A DNA stretch of 64,000 bases from Martinezella tropici (GTDB taxonomy: Bacteria > Pseudomonadota > Alphaproteobacteria > Rhizobiales > Rhizobiaceae): the NCBI RefSeq assembly GCF_008370325.1, contig NZ_VNIP01000001.1, positions 310,001 to 374,000 of the forward strand, in the 5' to 3' direction. The position numbers and the translations under genes are program-made. Of this stretch, positions 56,238-63,571 are shown piece after piece; position 1 is the first letter of the stretch; each line of letters opens with the position of its first letter. The notes beneath the pieces were generated by a model that saw only the letters and a list, made by a program, of their open reading frames with translations, did not search any database and was not told the DNA's origin.

Positions 56238-56358
56238 TTATTTAAACACCGCGGAGTGCGGCCCTTCTTGAGCTTTGCTTCAATAGCAAGGAGCGTTGTT
56301 GATTATGGCGAACGGACTTGGCCCGCAAAAGCAGGCTCCATGACCGGACGTGCGCGGG

Positions 56359-56387
56359 CTTATACGGATCAAGGCCCCGGAAGTCAA
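56359..56387 (-). promoter_or_regulatory. sigma-70 promoter of rpmH-rnpA-yidC
   Basis: On the minus strand TTGACT (56387-56382), a 17-base spacer and TATAAG (56364-56359) match the vegetative consensus well. The predicted start near 56352 gives a leader of about 115 bases before rpmH. Confidence 0.8.
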
Positions 56388-56477
56388 TTATATGGGCGCA
56401 GATTCCTTGAATTCCGGCAATTTCGCGCAATCGGCGGCGGCTGGTTGCTATCTGGCCACTACTCCCAGCGGAATGCG

Positions 56478-56504
56478 TGCGCAACCCTAAATATAAATTG
56501 CGCA
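56478..56504. promoter_or_regulatory. AT-spaced inverted repeat upstream of chemoreceptor gene (copy B)
   Basis: TGCGCAA (56478-56484) and TTGCGCA (56498-56504) are perfect 7-bp arms around a 13-base A/T-rich spacer. The near arm is 152 bases before the GTG start, almost the same distance as the related repeat at 36920-36949 from the other chemoreceptor gene. Confidence 0.55.
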
Positions 56505-56656
56505 ATTCCTAAAATATATGGCAAGTATAGTGAAGAATGTGAGGCGCTTAGATTAAAAATAACTCAATATAACTTTAATGATTTTAGTCGATATCTAAAT
56601 CTGTGTGGTGAAACCCATCGATTTATAGGGGATGGGATCTGCGCCGGAGGGGTATT

Positions 56657-58666
56657 GTGAAAATTCGCGGCAAAATAAATCTGCTTGTATCTGTCATGGC
56701 CGGGGCGGCGCTTCTGATTGGCGCCACTGCCCTTTATGCGCTACATCAATATGACCAGAAATTACAGAACTATGAGCAGACGGCGAGCCGCGCTTACATG
56801 GGCGAGCGCCTGAATCGCTACGTGACCGCAGTGGTCATGGAAGCGCGCGGTATCTATGCCGCGGCTGCCGCAAAGGATTCCAAACCCTTTGCCGATGGGC
56901 TGATGGCCGATCTCGACGAAATCGACAAGGTGCTGACGAACTGGGCCCCTCTAGTGCCGGAGGCGCAGAAGCCGGAATTCACCAAGCTACAGACCCGTGC
57001 CCAGGAGTTTCGCGCCTTTCGCACGGAAACGGCCAGGCTTGGCGTGACCGATGGCCCGGATGCCGCAGGCAAGCAGGGCAACAATGAGGCGAACCGCGCC
57101 AACCGCAAGGCTTTCCAGGCAGAGATCGATGCGGTCGTCCAGACCGACAAGGCGGAACTTGCAAAGGTGGAGGCCGAAATTGCTACCTTCCACGGCAATG
57201 TCCTGTGGGTGGTCCTCGGCATCATGATCGCCGGTATCGTGGCCGGTGTCGGCCTCGGCGGCTATATCGGAACCGTCCATCTGAGCCGCCCGATCCGCAA
57301 GGTGACCGATGCGATAAAGAATGTCGCCGACGGCCATTTCGACATAGAGGTGCCGTTTGCCGGCCGTGGCGACGAAATCGGCGAGATGGCGGCGGCCGTC
57401 GACGTCTTCAAGGAAAACGGCAATGCCGTGCGCCGTATGAATGCCGAGGAAACGGCCATGCGCGCCAAGAGCGACGAGCTTCAGTCGAGCATGTCTCTCG
57501 CGGTCTCGGCCGCGGCGGCCGGCGATTTCAGCCACCGCATCGAGAAGGATTACGGCGACGTCAACCTCAATCGCTTCGCTGGCAACGTCAACGAGTTGCT
57601 GATGAGCGTCGATAGAGGCATCGGCGAGGTTCGCCGCGTCATCGCGAGCCTGGCTGACGGCGACCTGACGCAGGCGATGAAGGGCGAATTCCAGGGCGCC
57701 TTTGCCGAACTGCAGCAGAACGTCAATGCGACGCTTGCGACGCTGAAGAGCACCATGAGCGAAGTGCGCGGGACCACCGGTTCGATCAACTCCAACACCA
57801 ATGAGCTGCGCCACGCCAGCGATGACCTCTCCAAGCGCACCGAACAGCAGGCGGCGGCACTGGAGGAAACCTCGGCCGCGCTAGACGAGATCACCTCTGT
57901 CGTCCAGAATTCGACGGAACGGGCGCGCGAGGCGAGCGTCATGGTCAGCGAAGCCAAGGACGACGCGGCTCGTTCCGGCACGGTGGTTCGCAACGCGATC
58001 GACGCCATGGGCCGCATCGAGCAGGCATCGGGCGAGATCAGCCAGATCATCGGCGTGATCGACGACATCGCCTTCCAGACCAATCTTCTCGCATTGAACG
58101 CGGGCGTCGAGGCAGCGCGCGCCGGCGAGGCGGGCAAGGGTTTCGCCGTCGTCGCGCAGGAAGTGCGCGAGCTCGCTCAGCGCTCCGCCACCGCTGCCAA
58201 GGATATCAAGGCGCTGATCGGCAAGTCCGGCGGCGAGGTGCAGGTCGGCGTCAAGCTCGTGCAGGCGACCGGCGAGGCACTGTCCTCCATCGAGGCCCGG
58301 GTGCTGAAGATCAACGATCACATTCATTCGATAGCGACAGCGGCGCGCGAACAGGCAACGGGCTTGTCCGAGGTGAACAAGGCCGTCAACCAGATGGATG
58401 AAGTCACCCAGCGCAATGCCGCCATGGTCGAGGAGACTTCGGCCGCGACCCATCGCCTGGCGGCCGAAGCCGACGGCCTTGTCCATCTCGTTTCGCGCTT
58501 CAAGGTGGATGCCGTCAACGTCGCGGCACCCGTGCCCGCGCGCACCGAGACGCATCGTCCCACCGCGTCGCCGGCACGCCGCATGATCGATAGGGTCGCG
58601 ACCGCGTTCGGCGGCGGGGCGGCGGCCGCACCGGCCACCGCGGCGAAGGCTTGGGAAGAATTCTGA
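56657..58666 (+). CDS. methyl-accepting chemotaxis protein with two HAMP-like regions
   Basis: A 669-residue chemoreceptor. TM1 is near residues 7-27, a small helical periplasmic domain (about 30-185) follows and TM2 is near 188-210. HAMP regions at about 210-265 and a second near 275-350 lead to the signalling domain with [38 protein letters not shown] (given here in part; near residue 475). The last five residues AWEEF form a CheR/CheB-type tether, as in the other chemoreceptor. The GTG start at 56657 is placed by GGAGGGG. No che genes are near. Confidence 0.93.
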   Translation: MKIRGKINLLVSVMAGAALLIGATALYALHQYDQKLQNYEQTASRAYMGERLNRYVTAVVMEARGIYAAAAAKDSKPFADGLMADLDEIDKVLTNWAPLVPEAQKPEFTKLQTRAQEFRAFRTETARLGVTDGPDAAGKQGNNEANRANRKAFQAEIDAVVQTDKAELAKVEAEIATFHGNVLWVVLGIMIAGIVAGVGLGGYIGTVHLSRPIRKVTDAIKNVADGHFDIEVPFAGRGDEIGEMAAAVDVFKENGNAVRRMNAEETAMRAKSDELQSSMSLAVSAAAAGDFSHRIEKDYGDVNLNRFAGNVNELLMSVDRGIGEVRRVIASLADGDLTQAMKGEFQGAFAELQQNVNATLATLKSTMSEVRGTTGSINSNTNELRHASDDLSKRTEQQAAALEETSAALDEITSVVQNSTERAREASVMVSEAKDDAARSGTVVRNAIDAMGRIEQASGEISQIIGVIDDIAFQTNLLALNAGVEAARAGEAGKGFAVVAQEVRELAQRSATAAKDIKALIGKSGGEVQVGVKLVQATGEALSSIEARVLKINDHIHSIATAAREQATGLSEVNKAVNQMDEVTQRNAAMVEETSAATHRLAAEADGLVHLVSRFKVDAVNVAAPVPARTETHRPTASPARRMIDRVATAFGGGAAAAPATAAKAWEEF

Positions 58667-58690
58667 TCCTTCAGCCATGAGGCCAAATAG

Positions 58691-58728
58691 AAGGCCGGCG
58701 GAGGCGCCCGAGCGGCACGGCCGGCCTT
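58691..58728 (+). terminator. possible terminator after the second chemoreceptor gene
   Basis: AAGGCCGGC (58691-58699) pairs with GCCGGCCTT (58720-58728) across a 20-base GC-rich loop, followed by GTCTGTTTG. It is 25 bases past the stop. The long loop and weak U-run make it moderate evidence. Confidence 0.5.
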
Positions 58729-58838
58729 GTCTGTTTGTCCAAGCGCGGAGTCGATTGGAAAAAAGCCTGCAATCACCTATTATCTAGTTTCGATTAGGTC
58801 GCCATCAGGTCGCTCTGCAGCGAAGCGGGACAATTGAA

Positions 58839-60359
58839 ATGGACAGTGGGCAGGATAAGGACGCCGCAATGGGCGGCAAGGTCGCCAAGGGCGTCCTGTC
58901 CCAGTTTTGCCGGCCCACGGGCATCTTCGGCGGCCTTTCCGGCAAGCTCCTCATTCTGACCGTTGTTTTCATTTCCGTGGCGGAAGTCCTTATCTTCGTG
59001 CCCTCCGTCGCCAATATGCGGCTGCGCTGGCTGGAGGATCGGCTGAATACGGCCGCCGCTGCCGCGATCGTCATCGACGGCCTGCAGCCGGCCGAACTGC
59101 CCCGTGCGCTGCAAAAGGAAACGTTGATGGCCACGGGAACGCGGGCCATCGTTCTGCGCAAGGACGGCACCTCGCGCCTGTTGGCCACAGCCGAAATGCC
59201 GGCCTCCGTCGATGAAAAATACGATCTTAGCGACGTGTCCCAGCCGACTGCGATCAAGGATGCGCTCGATACGCTGCTGTTTGGCGGTAACCGCATCATC
59301 CGTGTTTTCGGCCCCGTCGGCGGCGATGCCAATACCGGCATCGAGGTAGTGCTGAAGGATACCCGCCTGCGCAATGCGATGCTGGCCTATTCGGTCAGTG
59401 TGTTCTTCGTCTCCATCCTGATCTCGCTGTTCACGGCGACGCTGATCTTCTTTGCGATCAACCGCATGATGATCCGCCCGATCCGCCGGCTGACGGACAG
59501 CATGCAGGCCTATTCGGACGATCCTGAGGATCCGGGCCGTATCCTCGTTCCCGACAGGGGAGGCGACGAGCTTGCCGTGGCCGGCCGCCATCTCGCCTCG
59601 ATGCAGTCGCAACTGCAGAAGACCCTGAAGCAGCAGAAGAATCTCGCCGCTCTCGGGCTGGCCGTTTCGAAGATCAATCACGACATGCGCAACATCCTCT
59701 CGGCCGCGCAACTCATGTCGGACCGTCTTGTCGATGTGGATGATCCGATGGTCAAGCGCTTCGCGCCGAAGCTGCTGCGCACCATCGATCGTGCGGTCGG
59801 TTATACGACCGAAGTCCTGTCTTACGGCCAGACCTCCGAGTCGGCGCCGCGCCGGCGCAAGATCCGTCTCCTCGAGCTCGTCGGCGAAGTTCGCGATATC
59901 CTCGCGATCGATCCCGACAGCGGCATAGAATTCGCCGAGCAGCTCAGTCCTGATCTGGAGGTCGATGCCGACAGCGAGCAGCTGTTCCGCGTCATTCACA
60001 ATCTCTGCCGCAATGCCCATCAGGCACTGATTGCTTTCGGCGAGACGGATCCAGACAGTGTCAGGCGCATCACGGTATGGGCGCATCGAATCGGCAGTGT
60101 CGTCAGCATCACCGTCGATGACACTGGCCCCGGCATGCCGCAGAAGGCGCGCGAAAATCTCTTCACCGCTTTCCGAGGTTCGGCCCGTTCCGGCGGCACC
60201 GGCCTTGGTCTGGCGATCGCCCGTGAGCTCGTCCTTGCCCATGGCGGCACTATTGCACTCGTCGAAAAGCCGGTAGCCGGCACGCAGTTCCGCATCGAGA
60301 TTCCTGACCGCCCGGTATCCCTTGACGACTATCGCAGCAGAAGCTTCCAAGAAAGATGA
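58839..60359 (+). CDS. membrane sensor histidine kinase
   Basis: A 506-residue kinase. TM1 is near residues 37-57, an extracytoplasmic domain spans about 60-185 and TM2 is near 188-212, followed by HAMP (about 212-265). The phospho-acceptor region is INHDMRNILSAAQLMSDRL (His near residue 282), an atypical H-box (HDMRN rather than HExRTP). The HATPase domain has N box NLCRNAHQAL, DDTGPGMP and GGTGLGLAIAREL. No response regulator is adjacent, so it is an orphan kinase. Start at ATG 58839. Confidence 0.9.
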   Translation: MDSGQDKDAAMGGKVAKGVLSQFCRPTGIFGGLSGKLLILTVVFISVAEVLIFVPSVANMRLRWLEDRLNTAAAAAIVIDGLQPAELPRALQKETLMATGTRAIVLRKDGTSRLLATAEMPASVDEKYDLSDVSQPTAIKDALDTLLFGGNRIIRVFGPVGGDANTGIEVVLKDTRLRNAMLAYSVSVFFVSILISLFTATLIFFAINRMMIRPIRRLTDSMQAYSDDPEDPGRILVPDRGGDELAVAGRHLASMQSQLQKTLKQQKNLAALGLAVSKINHDMRNILSAAQLMSDRLVDVDDPMVKRFAPKLLRTIDRAVGYTTEVLSYGQTSESAPRRRKIRLLELVGEVRDILAIDPDSGIEFAEQLSPDLEVDADSEQLFRVIHNLCRNAHQALIAFGETDPDSVRRITVWAHRIGSVVSITVDDTGPGMPQKARENLFTAFRGSARSGGTGLGLAIARELVLAHGGTIALVEKPVAGTQFRIEIPDRPVSLDDYRSRSFQER

Positions 60360-60484
60360 TTATTTTCAGCTGCTTGGCGCCAATATGCACGAAAATCGCG
60401 ATCTTTTTCACAAATCCACTTGCATTCCCTCAAGGGACGCTTTAGAGAACCGCCCACGCCAACGGTTTCTTCCGTTTCGGCCAC

Positions 60485-60561
60485 GCACCCGTAGCTCAGC
60501 TGGATAGAGCACCAGACTACGAATCTGGGGGTCAGGAGTTCGAATCTCTTCGGGTGCGCCA
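60485..60561 (+). tRNA. tRNA-Arg (anticodon ACG)
   Basis: A complete cloverleaf of 77 bases including encoded CCA. The acceptor arm is GCACCCG (60485-60491) with CGGGTGC (60551-60557), the D arm has GCTCAGCTGGATAGAGC, the anticodon arm is CCAGA-CTACGAA-TCTGG with anticodon ACG (A34 to be converted to inosine) and the T arm has GAGTTCGAATCTC. It marks the border between core genes to the left and accessory-looking genes to the right. Confidence 0.97.
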
Positions 60562-60698
60562 TTTTCCATTATATCGGAACAAGCTTTAAGCTACTTGGCT
60601 TGGCTTCGAACTAAGCAAGCATTCGCTATAGGTTGTGCGGCCGACGATGCCACCGCCGAATGTTGTAACCCGCCAGAATGTCTGCCTGCTGCTTTGCC

Positions 60699-61139
60699 CT
60701 AACGCATTCTGGGCTGCATGTCGTCCTTTGCCGCGATGGTCCGCAGGGCGGTGCGCAGCATCTGATAGGCTTGCTCTCCCAATAGCTCACGATATCGTCG
60801 TTCGATCCCGTCGTTAAATTCGTGAACGATCTGCATCACCTGCCGCGCCTTCGGCCCAAGGGTGACGAGTTTGGCGCGCCTGTCCGTAGGGTCCGGCGCC
60901 CGCTCGACATAGCCAAGACGTTCCAGATCATCGATCAGCTCGCCCATCGCGGCCTTGCCCATGCCGGCCCTCTCGGCAAGCAGGCTGGCTCTGGTTCCCT
61001 CTTCATCAATATTGGCAAAGATTGCACCATGCTTCGGTCGGATGGCTGGATGGCCGCGCTCGTGCAGCGTCTGGGTGAGCGCGTGTGCGGACGCTTGATA
61101 GGCGTAGAGCAGAAGTGATTGCGTGTAAGGTGTTACCAT
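60699..61139 (-). CDS. MarR-family transcriptional regulator
   Basis: A 146-residue winged-helix repressor. The recognition region is TRASLLAERAGMGKAAMGELIDDLERLGYVERAPDPTDRRAK (residues ~48-90), with the wing DPTDRRAK typical of MarR. It is divergent from a SnoaL-like gene, with a perfect inverted repeat in the 61-base gap. Ligand is unknown; phenolic or lipophilic compounds are usual for the family. Confidence 0.9.
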   Translation of the reverse strand: MVTPYTQSLLLYAYQASAHALTQTLHERGHPAIRPKHGAIFANIDEEGTRASLLAERAGMGKAAMGELIDDLERLGYVERAPDPTDRRAKLVTLGPKARQVMQIVHEFNDGIERRYRELLGEQAYQMLRTALRTIAAKDDMQPRMR

Positions 61140-61165
61140 ATTTCCAATTAAGTCCGGTTGCCATA

Positions 61166-61184
61166 TAGTATGGCATTCATACTA
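61166..61184. promoter_or_regulatory. probable MarR operator
   Basis: TAGTATG (61166-61172), GCATT, CATACTA (61178-61184) is a perfect 7-bp inverted repeat between the divergent MarR and SnoaL-like genes. It overlaps the likely -10 of the SnoaL-like gene (TTGCCA-N16-TACTAA). Confidence 0.65.
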
Positions 61185-61200
61185 AAGGAGGGGACGTGAG

Positions 61201-61644
61201 ATGTCACTGCATCCGGACGTTGGACAAGCCGCGCAACAAATCGTTGATGCGTTCGTCGCCGCATGGAATAGCCACGATGCTGGCGCCTTTTCCGCGATAT
61301 TTGCGCAAGACGCCGATTTCACTAACGTATTTGGAATGAAGGCAACGGGTCGATCATCGATCGAGCAGTTTCACAGGCCCATATTCGAGACGATGTTCAA
61401 GGATAGTCACCTCGAAGCCATCAAAACCCAAATGCATCCTATCCGCCCCGATGTTATCGCGCTCGACATTCACTGGAGCATGACGGGCGCGCGTGATCCG
61501 GAAGGGAATGAATGGCCTGAACGCCATGGGCTGATCAACATGGTGATCGTGCGCGAACAAGACGCCTGGTCAATTGCCGTCATGCACAATATGGACCTGC
61601 CCGAGGACGGCAAAGCGGAAGCTCAGCGTAAGTTGCAGAGTTGA
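61201..61644 (+). CDS. SnoaL-like / SgcJ-EcaC family protein
   Basis: A 147-residue NTF2-like-fold protein. Features are IVDAFVAAWNSHDAGAFSAIFAQDADFTNVFGMKATGRSSIEQF split over the first 60 residues, and IHWSMTGARDPEG and INMVIVREQDAWSIAVMHNMDLP later. This family of small alpha-beta barrels includes isomerases, dehydratases and binding proteins, so no reaction can be assigned. A GGAGG site precedes ATG 61201. It is likely controlled by the divergent MarR protein. Confidence 0.83.
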   Translation: MSLHPDVGQAAQQIVDAFVAAWNSHDAGAFSAIFAQDADFTNVFGMKATGRSSIEQFHRPIFETMFKDSHLEAIKTQMHPIRPDVIALDIHWSMTGARDPEGNEWPERHGLINMVIVREQDAWSIAVMHNMDLPEDGKAEAQRKLQS

Positions 61645-61804
61645 CGCGCTCTTCAGAGCCGGAAGCAAAGCGGGGCTTCTGCTTGCGTAGCGATACCGCG
61701 CCGGAATCCATCGATACGCGGTGGAGGTATGCAGATTCCTCCACCGCAATCTCATGGCCGAAGCCAAATATCTGGTTCGCGAAAAGCGCTTGCCGATGAA
61801 CGGC

Positions 61805-62686
61805 CTACTTTTGCGTAGCATCGCCGATCAGGCGCCGAACACCAGCCGCAATCGCCGAAGGATGGTCTTCTTGCAGATAGTGTGCGCCTGCGCCGAGCTG
61901 AACGACTTCGCAGTTGTGGAGAGTGGACGCGAAGGTTCTGGCAAATTCTGGAGAAACCAGCGCCCCAGGCTCTCCGACAAAAAGTATCTTCGGATAGGTG
62001 CTTTCCCGTAGCGCTGCATGGGCGTTTTCCAGAAGCGCCGACACATCGCCAGGCTGACCGGCGATCGGCAGTTCATTGGGAAAACGCCACACTGGACGCC
62101 GGCTTTCAGGCGTGGGGAACGGCGCGCGATACGCCGACATTTCCTCTTCGGTGAGCTGACGCTCGATAGAGCCGGGAAGAACACGCTCCACAAAGACATT
62201 ATCTTCCAGAACGAGTTTTTCGCCGATGCCTGCCGTGCGAAATTTCTGAAACAGTTCTCTGGCCGCCGGCTCGTGGTGAAACTCGTCCCAGCTTTTCATC
62301 GGCCGGATGAATTCCATGAACGCGAGGCCTCGCACGAAGTTCGGTCGGCGCGCCGCGCGTTCGAACGCGAGTGCAGTGCCCCAATCCTGGGCGACAAGAT
62401 AGGCCGAGGAAATTTCAAGGGCGTCGATGAACGCATCGAGATAGCGGATGTGATCGATAAGACGATACTCGATGTCGGGTTTGTCCGATTGGCCGAAGCC
62501 GATGAGATCGGGCGCGATGCAGCGGGCTACGGGCGAAACATCTGACATGATATGCCGCCAGATGTAGGACGAGGTGGGATTGCCGTGCAGGAAGAGAGCA
62601 ACCGGTGCATCCTTCTGCCCTGCTTCCCTATAGGCCATATGCATGTCGAGGACTTCTACGCGAGATTGTTGCATATTGAGAGACAT
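61805..62686 (-). CDS. haloalkane dehalogenase-like alpha/beta hydrolase
   Basis: A 293-residue alpha/beta hydrolase of the haloalkane dehalogenase type. The oxyanion and halide-site segment is LHGNPTSSYIWRHIM (Asn36), the nucleophile is Asp101 in AQDWGTALAF with the halide-binding Trp102 next to it, the acid is Glu125 in FMEFIRP, and the base is His269 in GAGAHYLQEDHP. This Asp-Glu-His set with Asn and Trp matches subfamily II (LinB/DhaA). It could release halide from chlorinated or brominated alkanes; true substrates are unknown. ATG 62686 follows AAGGAAA. Confidence 0.87.
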   Translation of the reverse strand: MSLNMQQSRVEVLDMHMAYREAGQKDAPVALFLHGNPTSSYIWRHIMSDVSPVARCIAPDLIGFGQSDKPDIEYRLIDHIRYLDAFIDALEISSAYLVAQDWGTALAFERAARRPNFVRGLAFMEFIRPMKSWDEFHHEPAARELFQKFRTAGIGEKLVLEDNVFVERVLPGSIERQLTEEEMSAYRAPFPTPESRRPVWRFPNELPIAGQPGDVSALLENAHAALRESTYPKILFVGEPGALVSPEFARTFASTLHNCEVVQLGAGAHYLQEDHPSAIAAGVRRLIGDATQK

Positions 62687-62702
62687 GAGGCTTTCCTTTT
62701 TA

Positions 62703-62720
62703 AATATGGACGTCCGTATT
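62703..62720. promoter_or_regulatory. TetR operator candidate 1 (dehalogenase side)
   Basis: AATATGGAC-GTCCGTATT is an 18-base near-perfect palindrome (8 of 9 pairs) 16 bases upstream of the dehalogenase start, just after a TAAAAT -10-like element on the minus strand. Confidence 0.6.
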
Positions 62721-62822
62721 TTATGAGGGCGCGATGCGAGCGACATGTATGTCTTCCCACGGCTCAGCCGGGGGCGGACGGAGGCGGCATCCACCTATTT
62801 GGAATGCCCTTCGGCCGCGTCT

Positions 62823-62850
62823 TGACTATTAATACAGACGTACGTATTGT
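62823..62850 (+). promoter_or_regulatory. candidate promoter of the tetR gene (leaderless transcript predicted)
   Basis: TTGACT (62823-62828), 16-base spacer, TATTGT (62845-62850). A start 7 bases later falls on the A of the ATG at 62857. No ribosome-binding site precedes that ATG, in agreement with leaderless translation. Confidence 0.45.
62831..62848. promoter_or_regulatory. TetR operator candidate 2 (tetR side)
   Basis: AATACAGAC-GTACGTATT is an 18-base imperfect palindrome with the same outer half-site (AATAC) as the copy at 62703-62720. It lies between the -35 and -10 of the tetR promoter, fitting autorepression. Confidence 0.6.
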
Positions 62851-62856
62851 CAAGTC

Positions 62857-63447
62857 ATGTCAAAGCCGTCGAACAAAAATGAAATCATCGAAGCCGGGAT
62901 GCGCGTCATGTTCCGCAAAGGATACCACGCGGCCGGTGTCAGGGACGTGGTTGCCGAAGCGGGCGTGCCGCAAGGGTCCTTCACCAATCACTTCCGCTCC
63001 AAGGAAGCCTTCGCTGTCGAAGTTCTCGACCACTATTTCGCGCATACGCGAAAGCTCGTCGGGGAAGCATTGAACGATCGCTCGCTGCGTCCCCGCGATC
63101 GCCTGCTGCGCTATCTCGACATCATCACCGAACGCCTCGCAGCCGACGACTATTTTCGTGGCTGCCTGATCGGCGATTTCAGCATCGAGGTTTCGCAGAC
63201 GAGCGAGCTGCTGCGCGAACGGCTTTCCCAGATCTACCGGGAATGGCTTGCGCCGTTCGTGCGTTGTATCGAAGAGGCTCAGCAGGCCGGCGAGATCGGC
63301 ACGCGGTTTCCCGCAAACGATCTTGCGGATTTTCTGCTCAGCTCGTGGGAAGGGGCAATTCTGCGAATGAAGGTGGAACGCGGGCCAGAGCCTCTCGACA
63401 GGTTCAAACGCATTGCCTTTGCGACGATTTTCGTCGGCGGCGTCTGA
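62857..63447 (+). CDS. TetR/AcrR-family transcriptional regulator
   Basis: A 196-residue repressor. The helix-turn-helix is in residues ~8-55 (NEIIEAGMRVMFRKGYH, VRDVVAEAGVPQGSFTNHFRSKEAFAVEVL), and the C-terminal ligand domain resembles the TetR_C group found near oxidoreductases and hydrolases (DRLLRYLDIITERL, CLIGDFSIEVS, WEGAILRMKVE). It is divergent from the dehalogenase-like gene with twin operators between them. The ligand may be the substrate of that enzyme. Confidence 0.9.
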   Translation: MSKPSNKNEIIEAGMRVMFRKGYHAAGVRDVVAEAGVPQGSFTNHFRSKEAFAVEVLDHYFAHTRKLVGEALNDRSLRPRDRLLRYLDIITERLAADDYFRGCLIGDFSIEVSQTSELLRERLSQIYREWLAPFVRCIEEAQQAGEIGTRFPANDLADFLLSSWEGAILRMKVERGPEPLDRFKRIAFATIFVGGV

Positions 63448-63571
63448 GCGGGAGGTTGGAAATCAACCTGGCATAAGCAGATTGAGCATGAGGCGAGTAG
63501 CGGCTTCACGCACGCGTCTCTCGTGGATGCGTTGCGCTGCCGTTTCGCAATTGCTTTTGCCCGTGCGCAGC

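Larger units (their letters stand above)
56238..56656. other. 419-base intergenic region between rpmH and the second chemoreceptor gene
   Basis: The left half carries the rpmH promoter (56359-56387). The right half (about 56470-56640) is strikingly AT-rich and contains the inverted repeat at 56478-56504. No DnaA boxes, coding frame or known RNA was recognised. Confidence 0.7.

Noticed and set aside
56238-56656. Possible replication origin next to rpmH (AT-rich, rpmH-rnpA-yidC context).
   Set aside because: No dnaA or parAB gene and no TTATCCACA-type boxes were seen. In Rhizobiaceae the chromosomal origin is not at rpmH, so the AT-rich stretch is better treated as a promoter region.
61645-61804. 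Further short gene between the SnoaL-like and dehalogenase-like genes.
   Set aside because: No frame with start signals; the region lies between two converging genes and shows no strong hairpin.
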